From Phalacrocorax aristotelis (taxonomy: Eukaryota > Chordata > Aves > Suliformes > Phalacrocoracidae), in NCBI RefSeq assembly GCF_949628215.1, contig NC_134310.1, positions 13,901,401 to 13,965,400 of the forward strand: 64,000 nt of DNA, given 5' to 3'. Position numbers and translations under genes: made by a program. The notes under the pieces were generated by a model that saw only the letters and a list, made by a program, of their open reading frames with translations, searched no databases and was not told where the DNA came from. This document shows positions 47,901-57,417 of this stretch, in pieces (within the stretch, counting starts at the first letter, position 1; each line of letters opens with the position of its first letter).

Positions 47901-50900
47901 AAATGGCCCTACCTGGAGCCTCTGGCAGAAAGCACATGGGGAGACCCAAGGTTGACCCCTAGGGTTTTGGAGTCAGGGATACAGAGGGTGCGAAGCCCGC
48001 TATACTCCAACTGAAAAAGAGATATTGGCAGCATATGAAGGGGTTCAAGCTGCTTCAGAAGTGGTTGGTACTGAAGCACAGTTGCTCCTGGCACCCTGAC
48101 TGGCAGTGCTGGGCTGGATGTTCAAAGGAAACGTCCCCTCTACACACCATGCAACTGATGCTACGTGGAGTAAATGGGTTGCACTGATCACCCAGCGGGC
48201 TCGAGTAGGAAACCCCAGTCGCCCAGGAATCTTGGAAGTGATTATGGACTGGCCAGAAGGCAAAGATTATCACCAGAGGAGGAGGTGACATGTGCTGAAG
48301 AAGCCCACCTGTAAAACAAACTGTCAGAAGATGAAAAGCAGAAGTAAAGGCCGTCAAGTTGGGCATAGACATTGTTGAATGGGAAAAGTGGCCAGTGGTC
48401 TATCTTTATACTGACTCCTGGATGGTGGCAAATGCCCTGTAGGGGCGGCTACAGCAATGGAAGCAGAGCAACTGGCAGTGCAGAGGCAAACCCATCTGGG
48501 CTGCCACATTGTGGCATGATATTGCTGCCCGGGTAGAGAACCTGGTTGTAAAGGTGTGTCATGTGGATGCTCACGTCTCCAAGAGTCGGGCCACTGAAGA
48601 ACATCGAAACAACCAGCAGATGGATCAGGCTGCCAAGATCGATGTGGCTGAGGTGGATCTAGACTGGCATCATAAGGGTGAACTATTTCTAGCTCGGTGG
48701 GCCCATGACACCTCAGGCCATCAAGGGAGAGATGCAACATACAGGTGGGCTCGTGATCAAGGGGTGGACTTGACCATGGATATTATTGCACAGGTTATCC
48801 ACGAATGTGACACATGTGCTGCAATCAAGCAGGCGAAGCGGGTAAACCTCTGGTATGGGGGACGTTGGCTGAAATATAAATACGGGGAGGCCTAGCAAAT
48901 TGACTGTATCACACTCCCACAGACCCGCCAAGGCAAGCGCCATGTGCTTACAATGATCTTCCTTCCTTCCTTCCTTCCTTCCTTCCTTCCTTCCTTCCTT
49001 CCTTCCTTCCTTCCTTCCTTCCTTCCTTCCTTCCTTCCTTCCTTCCTTCCTTCCTTCCTTTTCCTTCCTTCCTTCCTTTTCCTTCCTTCCTTCCTTCCTT
49101 TTCCTTCCTTCCTTCCTTCCTTCTTTACTTTTCCTTCCTTCTTTACTTTTCCTTCCTTCCTTCCTTCCTTCCTTCTTTACTTTTCTTTCCTTCCTTCCTT
49201 CCTTCCTTCATTCCTTCTTTACTTTTCTTTCCTTCCTTCCTTCCTTCCTTCCTTCCTTCCTTCCTTCCTTCCTTCCTTCCTTCCTTCCTTCCTTCCTTCC
49301 TTCCTTCCTTCCTTCCTTCCTTCCTTCCTTCCTTCCTTCCTTCCTTCCTTCCTTCTTTACCTTTCCTTCCTTCCTTCCTTCCTTCTTTACCTTTCCTTCC
49401 TTCCTTCCTTCCTTCCTTCTTTACATTTCCTTCTTTACATTTCCTTCTTTACATTTCCTTCTTTACATTTCCTTCTTTACATTTCCTTCTTTACATTTCC
49501 TTCCTTCCTTCCTTCCTTCCTTCCTTCCTTCCTTCCTTCCTTCCTTCCTTCCTTCCTTCCTTCCTTCCTTCCTTCCTTCCTTCCTTCCTTCCTTCCTTCC
49601 TTCCTTCTTTACATTTCCTTCCTTCCTTCCTTCCTTCCTTCCTTCTTTACATTTCCTTCCTTCCTTCCTTCCTTCCTTCCTTCTTTACATTTACTTCCTT
49701 ACATTTCCTTCCTTCCTTCTTCACATTTCCTTCCTTCCTTCTTCACATTTCCTTCCTTCCTTCTTCACATTTCCTTCCTTCCTTCCTTCCTTCCTTCTTT
49801 ACATTTACTTCCTTCCATTTCCTTCCTTCCTTCCTTCCTTCCTTCCTTCCTTCCTTCCTTCTTTACAACAACGGCCGGCTGGCTGGAAACATCCCATCCC
49901 CCACGCCACTGCCCGGAACGCTGTCCTGGGTCTCGAAAAACAAGTCCTGTGGCGACATGGTACCCCAGAGAGAATTGAGTCAGAGAATGGGACTTGTTTC
50001 CGAAATAACCTTATAGACACCTAGGCCAAAGAGCACGGCATTGAGTGGGTGTATCACATCCCCTATCACGCACCAGCCTCTGGGAAAATTGAACGGTACA
50101 ATGGACTGTTAAAATCTACACTGAGAGCAATGGGGGGGTGGAACATTCAAGCACTGGGATACACATTTAGTAAAAGCCACATGGTTAGTCAACACGAGGG
50201 GCTCTGCCAACTGAGCTGGCCCTGCCCAGTCAGTAATGCTACATACTGTGGAAGGGGATAGAGTCCCTGTAGTGCACACAAAAAGTATGCTGGGCAGAAC
50301 AGTCTGGGTTCTTCCTGCCTCCGGCAAAGGCAAACCCATTCGTGGGATTGCTTTTGCTCGAGGACCTGGGTGCACTTGGTGGGTGATGCGGGAGGATGGA
50401 GAAGTCCAATGTGTGCCTCAAGGGGATTTGATTTTGGGCAAAAACAGTCAATGAACTGAATGGCACAATGAGAACTGCTATATAATATTGTGTGTCATCT
50501 GTATGGTGTGTCAATGATATCAGAGTACAAGCCTCCCAATCCATGGAGGATGGACTTTGATGAAACAAGCAAAGTGCAGCAGTAATGGAATGATGACTGA
50601 CTTGGTATGCAGCAACCCAATGCCACAGACAGCATCTCTCCCACCCTGAAAGACTGGTAGGACAGCTGGAGCCCAGAGTCATGGACTGGGTGAAGTCAAT
50701 GGACATTTTAATGGACATTTTACAGGGAAGGTCCATAGACTAAGGGAATGATGTCTGTGTATTATGTTAAAGGATGGGAAGGGGAGGGGTGGTGGTTGGT
50801 AAGGTTTTATTGGATGGTATGGGACCTGGGCATGGTGTAAATGGTATGGAATAAGGGGTGGAGAATGTGCTGGTTTTAGCTGAGAAGGGGTTAATTCTCT

Positions 50901-52509
50901 TCACTGTGGTGCTTGTGGTGGTCAGGGACCTTTCCAGGTTTCTGTGCTCTGCCCTGTCGACAGGAGGCTGGGAGGGGCGGGGCCATGGCCGGGGCAGCTG
51001 ATCCCGACTGGCCAATGGCATGTTCATTCCATAGCATGTGATGCCATGACCAGTATATTATTGGGGGCGGTTGCTGTGTGGGGCAGGGGTAATTGTGGCT
51101 GTGAGATGTGCTGTTTGTTTTGGCGATTAATTCCCCTCCCCCACCTGCCCATGGTTTCACGCCTCTCATTGTTTTCCTTTCCATTGCGTTGTTGTTGTTT
51201 TAATTATTAAACTGTTCTTATCTCAACCCACGAGCTTTACTGGTCTGATTCTCTCCCCAGTCCCACTGTTGGGGGAGGGAGTGAGTGGCTGTGTGAGGCT
51301 GAGTTGCCGGCTAAACCACAAGAAGTGTATAACATTTCATTTCACAGCAAAAATTCCCAGCTTCTGCTGTTTTTGACTTTGATATCCTGCCTGGTCACTG
51401 TGGAAATACCACAGTGCCGTCAAAGAATCTGATGAGTGGGTACACTAAAAACACGAATTGCTTTCATTAGTTCTTGTTAGTACCAGCAGATCTTCAGAAA
51501 TACTATTTCTGTAGGATCTCAGAGTCTCAGTCTGTGGTGAGGCAGAAGACAGCTCTAGCTCTATAAATACAATTCTTTATTTGTATACAAATTCTTTATT
51601 TGTATTTCTTTTTCATGGCATAATGAAAGCAAGGTAGGACATGCATGCATGAACTGAAATCTGAACTTATTAAAAAAGTTGGTTTAGTTTGTTCTAAAAT
51701 GGCTGTCTTCTAGCTTTTTTTAATTTATTTTTATATTGCGTGTTTTTTAACCTATTCTTCCATTGTTTGAAAATGAAGATGAGAGAACAGTAGGTTCTGT
51801 AACATGAAGTCACCAGACCACTGAAACAAGTGAAAATAATTTTATTTTACAGTTTCAGTTTCTGTAAAGATTTAAGAGAAAACATCTGGGAAATGCTTGG
51901 GAAAACATAGTTAAAAGATAACATTTAGCTGAAAGAAAATAAAGTTCACAGTTAAACACAGACATGCCACACTTCTGTAAAGAATATAAATGAATCTCCC
52001 AAACCCAAGCCTTCTCTCAGTGACAAGGAAACTTGACACTCCTCTTTCCAACAAGGCATGTACCAAGTGTTTGCAACAACTGTCCTTTATGGGGAACCGT
52101 CCAAGAAAAATTTAATCATATTGTAATAGTGACTCTAAACTATACCCATTGTTAGTGAGTGATAGCTATCCTGATACCAAGTGTTAAACAATCCATACCC
52201 AGTCTCCTTATAATTTAACAGTTCTGGAGGAAAGGAAGTTTCTACAAATGCATATTATGACTTTTGTAATTGATAGGATTTTAGTCTAGTACTTATATAA
52301 TGGGAGTCTGGAAAAAGGTACAGGAGATTCTTTTATTTATGGATGAATATGATTAAATCAGAGCAAAGAAGGATTTTATAAAACAAGTTTTAGGATAGTT
52401 TACCTGCTTCTTAATTCCATAATCATCACATGCTTCAGCTTTCATTTTTTCAATCTTTTCCTCTTGCTGTTTTGCTTCTTTTTCATACATAACTTTTTCT
52501 TTTGCCAAT
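35916..52509 (-). CDS. TBCA: TBCA, tubulin-specific chaperone A (coding exons 2-4, partial gene)
   Basis: TBCA binds beta-tubulin released from the chaperonin CCT and takes part in folding and dimer assembly in the cytosol. Three exons are present on the minus strand: 52404-52509, 37322-37408 and 35916-35996. Their phases join correctly (1 nt plus 35 codons, 29 codons, 26 codons plus stop), giving 90 of the expected 108 residues. Diagnostic stretches are EKVMYEKEAKQQEEKIEKM, QESRMMIPDCQRRLE and ELEEAEEYKEA. All splice sites are AG...GT and there is no stop or frameshift, so the gene looks functional. Exon 1, encoding the first 18 residues, is not in the window. Intron 2 (15 kb) and intron 1 (over 11 kb) are filled with ERVs. 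It could be the Z copy or a W gametolog. Confidence 0.93.
37322..37408 (-). CDS. TBCA: TBCA coding exon 3
   Basis: 87 bp between acceptor TTTTCACAG and donor GTAAGT, phase 0 on both sides. It encodes the central helix with QESRMMIPDCQRRLE. The first codon is ATT (Ile), where vertebrate TBCA has Ala as far as I recall, a possible lineage-specific substitution. The rest reads as expected for a bird TBCA. Confidence 0.95.
38760..39340 (+). mobile_element. CR1 LINE 3' fragment
   Basis: Plus-strand CR1: CTGGAGCACTGCGTCCAG, GGCCACAAAAATGATC, then GGTTGGACTGGATGACCT and GGTCCCTTCCAACCC near the end. The reading frame (39-residue and longer pieces such as SALVISELEHCVQLW) is the end of the CR1 reverse transcriptase ORF. 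It is 5'-truncated and lies in TBCA intron 2, antisense to the gene. Confidence 0.92.
40194..40678 (+). mobile_element. 5' LTR of copy 4a
   Basis: 485 bp, TGTGCTGG to ACCACAACA, TATA-like GTATATTAAG near 40371, ATTAAACTG near 40563. It is antisense to TBCA within intron 2 and lies directly upstream of the intact short gag ORF. Confidence 0.9.
40686..40703 (+). promoter_or_regulatory. Primer binding site, tRNA-Lys type (copy 4a)
   Basis: TGGCGCCCAACGTGGGGC, an exact match to the lysine-tRNA primer site, 7 bases after the LTR. Confidence 0.9.
40744..41571 (+). CDS. Short intact Gag-like ORF of copy 4a with unusual tail
   Basis: 275 codons with no internal stop, starting at the conserved gag ATG 41 bases after the primer site. 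Residues 1-125 are the hydrophobic multi-segment domain, with sequons at Asn65 and Asn128; residues 138-225 are the Trp-rich soluble part. From about residue 225 the sequence departs from the other copies and becomes basic and Ser/Thr/Asn-rich (KKTRTRKMR, then a tail ending KGKTHSTK). The capsid-like part is missing. All other copies in the window are broken in gag, so this one is notable. It may be a chance survival of a truncated copy or a retained truncated Gag; the sequence alone cannot tell. Confidence 0.65.
   Translation: MLSFLQLVVKIGVGFFSLLRSAVISNILPTRFVMQTLIFSFIWYLGFLLKLLLYFGYHLVEAISNYTSSSERFYMEEIQNGIFATLFYDVSAFIATTFLCLEHPWVVEVYLLLVFGHVVLVLTKQLKNITQKSAPRLDSYEWQGMWDSMGKYLGQWAPPVFWSFTPEQVQNPDKLVEYLEKVCCHPGNSREIQITSKCWGLAHTYQALFNTIQYPQGEENVSGSKKTRTRKMRSTAATQTPTTEAPKIKRSSLSIMNTNSSKINNPTKGKTHSTK
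41580..45046. other. TBCA intron 2 sequence, AT-rich repeat at about 41937-42006
   Basis: 3.5 kb without a gene. At about 41937-42006 there is an imperfect TATA-type simple repeat (ATATTATATCTATATAATAT and similar). The rest shows no LTR, CR1 or coding similarity. Confidence 0.55.
45048..46505 (+). pseudogene. gag: ERV-L-like gag, 5'-truncated (copy 4b)
   Basis: Starts at the Trp-rich part (SYEWQGMWDSMGKYLGQW). TGA at 45250-45252 falls at the same CGA codon that mutated in copy 3. The linker region follows, then a TAG at 45541-45543 after NEI. The SLSEL-to-MRKD junction reads CGA here, with no stop. TGA at 45766-45768, a frameshift near 45800 and TGA near 46122 break the capsid-like part. 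The end (46149-46505) is open and finishes at the conserved amber codon 46503-46505. The hairpin after it has one mismatch (TAGAGG for TGGAGG). Confidence 0.8.
46506..50454 (+). pseudogene. pol: ERV-L-like pol (copy 4b), split by CTTC tract
   Basis: Protease DTGAQ is intact (about 46614-46628) and in frame with RT to TGA at 47319-47321, where TGG became TGA. The catalytic motif further on reads YIDY rather than YIDD. A frameshift near 47522 and several stops follow. RNase H lacks its first part, including the FTDGS motif (deleted near 48335). The integrase zinc-binding region is present (48680-48835), followed by TAG at 48893-48895. The tract at 48957-49866 lies just before the catalytic core; the core and tail follow (GKIERYNG near 50085, GKGKPIRG near 50325), with ESENG in place of ESDNG. 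Confidence 0.85.
48957..49866 (+). repeat. CTTC tetranucleotide tract, 0.9 kb
   Basis: Nearly pure (CTTC)n on the plus strand, (GAAG)n on the other, interrupted by TTTACTTTT, TTTACATTT and TTCACATTT variants. At about 49427-49500 a 14-bp unit (TTCTTTACATTTCC) is itself tandemly repeated. It replaces a few bases of integrase sequence between GTGCTTACAATG and ACAACG. It is a long homopyrimidine/homopurine run able, in principle, to form triplex DNA. Assembly length may be unreliable here. Confidence 0.95.
50455..50865 (+). other. Conserved 3' non-coding region and polypurine tract (copy 4b)
   Basis: Same module as in copies 1-3. Stem ATGGAC (50711-50716) / GTCCAT (50731-50736), 14-base loop. 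GAATAAGGGGTGGAGAA directly precedes the LTR. Confidence 0.75.
50866..51323 (+). mobile_element. 3' LTR of copy 4b
   Basis: TGTGCTGG to CCACAAGA, 458 bp. The final CA has become GA, as in the 5' LTR of copy 5. U3 differs from the 40194 LTR (GTGGTGCTTGTGGTGGTCAGG). ATTAAACTG near 51206. No target duplication can be assigned because the 5' end is lost. Confidence 0.85.
51324..52403. other. TBCA intron 2 sequence, no other feature
   Basis: 1.1 kb between copy 4b and TBCA exon 2. Nothing further recognised. Confidence 0.5.
52404..52509 (-). CDS. TBCA: TBCA coding exon 2
   Basis: 106 bp between acceptor TTTAATTGCAG and donor GTAAAC. Its first base completes an Arg codon begun in exon 1. It then encodes LAKEKVMYEKEAKQQEEK and on to YGIKKQ, part of the first two helices of the TBCA bundle. 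The intron position matches the known vertebrate gene structure. Confidence 0.95.
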
Positions 52510-53316
52510 CTGCAATTAAACCAAGTGAATGTGTTAATCTGGTTCTATTATGGTAAAAAGTTACACCGTTGAAAACAAAAAACAACAAACCTGAAAGCTG
52601 CAGCCCTATAAAATAATACACAGTTTTATGAAAAAAGGGCTCTTAACCACTGCAAAAAACTTCATCTAGGAAATGCTGAATTTAGCTATAATAATTCTTA
52701 TAAGAATAATTTAAATTAAAAATATTTTAAAAGATTCTGTGTGGGCTTATCCATATAGAATATCCCAAAAAAAGCTATATACTGGTACTTCATTTCAAAT
52801 ACATAATAGAAACAGATAAGAAGCTGCCTTGTAGATCTGGATGACTGCTAATAAATACAGTAGTACAGAGGAGAAAGCTATCTCTCTATCTCAAAAAAGT
52901 CCTAACATCATAGGTAGCCAAAAAAAATTAGATATTAAGATGTCTGCAAAGGCAACATTCTTACCAACTTTTAGATCAGCATTTGCCAGACTTTCTCATC
53001 ACCATCCAGACTCTGATAGTTTTGTGAGTGACCTATATTGGCTGTTCTAGTCATGTGGCCTTTCCTTGTAGTTCGCTACTAAATAACACCACTGCACCAA
53101 AAAATGATGGACATTCTTAGTAGTAACTCTGGAAAAAAGCTATCATGTGCAAATGAGAAGAAAAAGCACTTTCAAGTTTACAAACTATGATCCCAAAATG
53201 GTTGGTTTGTTTTGTCTTTTTCCTGATCACAACTCCATGTTATGCCATTAAATGCAATATTTCCCATACTAGTTTTTGTACAAAATAATGGAAAGGAAAA
53301 TTCCTAAATAACACAG
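52510..53316. other. TBCA intron 1 sequence, no other feature
   Basis: About 800 bp with no recognised repeat or exon. It includes the left duplication CACAG (53312-53316). Confidence 0.5.
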
Positions 53317-53934
53317 TGTCGTGGTTCAGCCTCAGCTGGCAACTGAACACCACGCAGCCGCTCACTCACCCCCCCCACCCCTGTGGGATGGGGAAGAGAA
53401 TCGGACGAGCAAAAGAACTTGTGGGTTGAGATAAGCACAGTTTGATGATTACAATAAAATGATAATGATAAATGATTATGATAATAATGCCAATAATGTT
53501 AATATAATAAAAGGGAAAAGGAACGGAAAGGGAAAACAGGAAAAAAAAAACACGGAAACACAAACGATACAACCGCTCACCACCCGCCGACCGACGCTGC
53601 ACGTCCCTGAGCCGCGATTGCTCCCTCCCTCCCCCGGCCAGCCCCTCCCAGGTAACATACTGGGCATGACGTTACATGATATGGAATATCCCTTTGGTCA
53701 GTTTGAATCCCCTCTCTTAGCTGTGCCCCCTCCCCTCCCAGCTTCTTGTGCACCCAGCAGAGCATGGGAGGCTAGACATGTCCTTGACTAGTATAAGCGC
53801 TACCCAGCAACAGCCTAAACATCTGTGTGTTATCTCAACAGGGTTTTTTTTTTTTTCCATGCTAATTTCAAAGCACAGCACTATACCAGCTAGAGTGAAG
53901 AAAATTAACTCTATCCCAGCTATAAACCATGACA
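53317..53934 (-). mobile_element. Solo LTR, minus strand, TSD CACAG
   Basis: On the plus strand TGTCGTGGTTCAGCC to AACCATGACA, 618 bp, flanked by CACAG at 53312-53316 and 53935-53939. It is in the same orientation as TBCA, in intron 1. It is very similar to the solo LTR at 60591-61188. Confidence 0.93.
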
Positions 53935-54159
53935 CACAGTAGCCTCATAATCTTGTGTTCCCTAGAGTATTTTCTCCATTTACCTTGATGCTGGTTTGGG
54001 AGTTATAGACAAAAGTAAAAGTTCTATAATTTACATTATAGCAATTTTCTTTATGGCCTTATTTTTCAAAGGGAAAAGAATACATCTTTTAATCCTAATA
54101 ATGTACCCATATTTGGGAGCAGGATGCTTTTTGCTAAGAAGCGTAGATTCAAGAGTAAT

Positions 54160-54734
54160 TGTCCTGGTTTCAGCTGGGATAGAGTTAAATTTCTTCGCAG
54201 TAGCTAGTATGGGGCTATGTTTTGGATTTATGCTAAAAATACTGTTAATATTGTGGAGATGTTTTAGTTGTTGCTAAGTAGTGCTCACACTAGTCAAGGA
54301 CGTTTTCAGCTTCCCATGCTCTGCCAGGTGCACAAGAAGCTGGGAGGGGACACAGCCAGGACAGCTGACCCCAACCGACCAAAGGGATATTCCATACTAT
54401 ATGACATCATGCTCAGTATATACAGCTGGGGGAAGAAGGAAGGGGGGAACGATTGGAGTGATGGTGTTTGTCTTCCCAAGTAACCGTTACGCGTGATGGA
54501 GCCCTGTTTTCCTGGAGATGGCTGAACACCTGCCTGCCCATGGGAAGTAGTGAATGAATTCCTTGGGTTTCTTTGCTTGTGTATACAGCTTTTGCTTTAC
54601 CTATTAAACTGCCTTTATTTCAACCCATGAGTTGCCTCACTTTTACTCTTCCGATTCTCTCCCCCGTCCCACCAGGGGGGAGTGAGCGAGCAGCTGTGTG
54701 GTGCTTGGTTGCTGACTGGGGCTAAAACACGACA
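54160..54734 (+). mobile_element. 5' LTR of family B provirus
   Basis: TGTCCTGGTTTCAGCTGG to AACACGACA, 575 bp. It shares the CCTGGAGATGGCTGAACACC block with the solo LTR at 12103-12736. ATTAAACTG near 54604. Confidence 0.82.
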
Positions 54735-54742
54735 GCCCTTTT

Positions 54743-54760
54743 TGGCACCCAGCATGGGGC
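54743..54760 (+). promoter_or_regulatory. Decayed primer binding site of family B
   Basis: TGGCACCCAGCATGGGGC lies 8 bases after the LTR. It resembles the lysine-tRNA site with three changes, all at or beside CpG positions. Confidence 0.65.
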
Positions 54761-54804
54761 TCGGAGGGTTTGAGATAACAACAGAATTGATTGGAATGTG
54801 CTAG

Positions 54805-55137
54805 ATGGAATTTATAGCTGTTATTGCTGTTAGGCTATTAATCAGCTGGCTTCTGTGCTTGCCATGGGGCTTGCCTGCCTTACTGTGTGTTAAGAGTCTA
54901 GTGCTCTTTAGTAGCTTCTTTTTGCTTTCACTGCTTGCTGTACTGCTTATCATCTTAATCTGCTGTGCCTCGGAACATTCTGATAACAGCAATGGTCAGG
55001 TGCCTGGGCTGGTGGATGCCCAAAGTATTGCTGCTATTTCTGTGCTGCTGTACTGGACAGGCTGGAACTCCAGTGTGAACTTCAGTCAAAGGGACTGTGG
55101 GAGCAGGACACCCCAAAGTGTCTGTGGCTGTGTATAA
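54805..55137 (+). CDS. Small hydrophobic ORF in the gag position of family B
   Basis: 110 codons from the first ATG after the primer site, matching the position of gag in family A. Residues 1-55 hold two strong hydrophobic segments (about 3-28 and 31-53). Two sequons (NSS, NFS) follow near residues 88-94. There is no clear sequence identity with the family A membrane domain beyond composition. The last third runs into the 49-bp repeat array. It may be the remains of a longer gag; I cannot assign a function. The parallel with family A suggests a membrane-targeted Gag start is a shared trait. Confidence 0.5.
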   Translation: MEFIAVIAVRLLISWLLCLPWGLPALLCVKSLVLFSSFFLLSLLAVLLIILICCASEHSDNSNGQVPGLVDAQSIAAISVLLYWTGWNSSVNFSQRDCGSRTPQSVCGCV

Positions 55138-55226
55138 GCCCATGGCAGAGCAGGTATATCTCAAAGCAGCTGTGGCCTTAGTTATGTATGTGCCACAGCA
55201 GGTATACCTCTGAAGGATTTGTGGCC
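55075..55226 (+). repeat. 49-bp tandem repeat array, left part
   Basis: About three imperfect units, each beginning GTGGC(C/T) and containing GAGCAGGTATA-like and CTCAAAG or CTGAAGG motifs. Units are 48-49 bp. The array is cut by copy 5 and continues at 58769. Confidence 0.75.
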
Positions 55227-55823
55227 TGTGCTGGTTTTGGCTGGGATAGAGTTAATTTTCTTCACTGTAGCTGGTATAGTGCTGATGGCACAGTGATGTT
55301 TTGGCTGTTGGTAAGTAGCATCTAAGTGTTGCTAAGTAGTGCCTATAGTAGTTAGGGACCTTTCCAGCTTCCCATGCTCTGCCAGGTGCACAAGAAACTG
55401 GGAGGTGAGGGGCCGGGCCACAGCCAAGACAGCTGACCCAAACTGGCCAATGGAATATTCTATATCATATGACATCATGACAAGCATATGAACTGGGGGA
55501 GTTGGCGCGGGGTGGAGCGGTTGTGGCTCAGGGACTGGTGGTGTAGGGTTGGCAGGTGGTGAGCGGTTGTACGCTTGTTTGTTGTGGTTGTTTATTCCCC
55601 CTCCCCCCCTCCAGGTTTCGCCCCTCTCTCTCTTTCGTTATTTTCCTTTTAATTATATTATTGATATTATTATTATTATTATTTATTATTATTAAACTGT
55701 CCTTATCTCAACCCATGAGTTTTCTCACTTTTACCCTTCTGATTCTCTCCCCCATCCCACTGGTGGGGGAGTGAGCGAGCGGCTCTGTGGGGCTTACTTG
55801 CTGACTGCAGCTAAACCACAAGA
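55227..55823 (+). mobile_element. 5' LTR of copy 5
   Basis: TGTGCTGGTTTTGGCTGGG to CCACAAGA, 597 bp. The end matches that of the copy 4b LTR. ATTAAACTG near 55690. Confidence 0.87.
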
Positions 55824-55831
55824 GTCTCTTT

Positions 55832-55849
55832 TGGTGCCCAACGTGGAGC
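55832..55849 (+). promoter_or_regulatory. Primer binding site, tRNA-Lys type (copy 5)
   Basis: TGGTGCCCAACGTGGAGC, two differences from the lysine-tRNA site. Confidence 0.8.
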
Positions 55850-55890
55850 TTGAAGGGTTTGAGGTAATAAAAGTTGCTGGTCACAGCACC

Positions 55891-57417
55891 ATGCTCTCAT
55901 TTTTACAGTACATGTTCAAGATGGGTGTTGGTTTGTGCAGTCTGCTGCGCTCTGTAGTGATTAGCAATGTTTTGCCTAAGAGATTTGTTAATCAAATACT
56001 GACCTTGAGCTTTATCTGGTATTTGGGTTTTGTATTGGAGCCCTTACTGTACTTTGGGTACCACCTCAGTGTTTTGGAACTTTACCCCCGAACAAGTGCA
56101 GAATCCTGAAAAAGTAGTAGAATATTTGGAGAAAGTATGTTGTCACCCTGGCAACTCCAGAGAGACACAGATCACTACAATGTGCTGGGGCCTGGCCCAT
56201 GCCTACAGAGCACAGTTCAACATTATTCAGTACCTTCAAGGGGAGGATAAGGCCTCTGGACCTGAATACAAAGCGACAAGCACTGCGGCTGAACCAGAGA
56301 ATTAACCTGTGTCAGTATCTGTCACCCCTATACACAAGAAAAAATCTTGGAAGTGGAAGTCAACTCGTTTAGAAAGAGATGATGGAAAAGAAGGGTCATC
56401 ACGAGTAGAGGAAGAGTAAAAAGTTATAAATTAAATGGAAACCACCCGATCCCTGTCATTGAGTGAGTTGCAAGATATGCAAAAAGATTTCGGCTGTTGT
56501 CTAGGTGAGCAAACTGCCACGTGGCTGCTCCAATGCTGGGATAACAGGGCCAGTAGCCTGGAATTAGAGGGGAAGGAAGCCAAACAACTGGGATCCCTTT
56601 CTGGGGAAGGGGGTGTTGACAAAGCAATTGGGAAAAAACCACAAGCCCTCAGCCTCTGGAGGCGACTCCTGTCCGGAGTGAAGGAAAGGTATCCCTTTAA
56701 AGAAGATGTTACATATCGCCCAGGAAAATAGACAACCATGGAAAAGGGTACCCAGTATCTAAGGGTATTAGCTGTGCTTAGGTGATTTATGGTGACCTGG
56801 AAAATGAACAGTCACCCAAAGATCCAGATGAAGCCCAATGCACATAACCCATGTGGCGGAAGTTTGTACAGAGCGCACCATCATCCCATGTACACTCACT
56901 GGCAGTAATGTCCTGGAAAGATGAGGAGGCACCAATGGTGGGGGATGTGACTGATAAACTCCGGGATTACAAAGGAAATAGCTCTTCCTCCTTCATCTTG
57001 GCTGTGGAGAATCTGTCCCAAGAGGTCCAGCAGCTCAAAGAAGATATGTCCTGCTCCCCACCTGTACAGAGTAGTGTCTCAGCCATTAGGAATAAGCGTC
57101 CTTCTCCTCAAAGGAGAAGATATACACCATGGGCCATTCTATGGTTCTACCTGTGTGACCACAGAGAGGACATGAGGAGATGGGATGGAAAAAACCTACC
57201 TCGACACTAGAGGCACAGGTACGCGAGTTGCAAGGAAGAACTGTCACTCAGGGAGGCTCTTCCAGGAAAGCTGCTGCTCGAATTTCCAGTGAACAAGTCC
57301 CCAGACAGAGGAGTAGAAGTGCTAATTTTAGTTCTGATCTTAATAGGGAGGCTTTTGATTCACACTTACAAGTGAGACAAGTGAGTTGCGAATGCTATGA
57401 TAAGGAAGAGAGGGGCC
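55891..57417 (+). pseudogene. gag: ERV-L-like gag (copy 5)
   Basis: Starts MLSFLQYMFKMGVG. After YFGYHL a deletion of about 300 bp removes the third and fourth hydrophobic segments and joins directly to the FTPEQVQNP region, out of frame. A TAA follows at 56303-56305. The capsid-like part opens at 56435 with SLSELQDMQKD, which has CAA at the codon that is a stop in copies 2 and 3, and ends in TAG at 56729-56731. A frameshift lies near 57190. The gag-pol junction reads GAA GAG where others have GAC TAG, so gag and pol are fused in frame (57180-58226). Confidence 0.82.

Larger units (their letters stand above)
45047..51323 (+). mobile_element. 5'-truncated ERV-L-like provirus, copy 4b
   Basis: Family similarity begins abruptly at about 45047 within gag, so the 5' LTR, primer site and membrane domain are missing. 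Gag remainder, amber codon, pol, 3' non-coding region, polypurine tract and a 3' LTR follow. A 0.9-kb CTTC tract splits the integrase. It shares subfamily-specific changes with copy 5, including a stop at the same RT codon. Confidence 0.9.
54160..55226 (+). mobile_element. Family B provirus, left part (5' LTR, primer site, membrane ORF, repeat)
   Basis: LTR 54160-54734, primer site 54743-54760, a short hydrophobic ORF and the first units of a 49-bp tandem repeat. It is interrupted at 55226 by copy 5 and resumes at 58769 with the same repeat. Confidence 0.8.

Noticed and set aside
48944..49978. 344-codon open frame rich in Leu-Pro-Ser-Phe
   Set aside because: It is the translation of the CTTC tract; any tetranucleotide repeat without stops gives such a frame. 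It is flanked by out-of-frame integrase sequence.
40194..51323. One long provirus with a 3.5-kb insertion (joining copies 4a and 4b)
   Set aside because: The Trp-rich gag region is present in both parts, the two LTRs are of different subfamilies, and there is no matching target duplication (CTTGT versus AGTGT).
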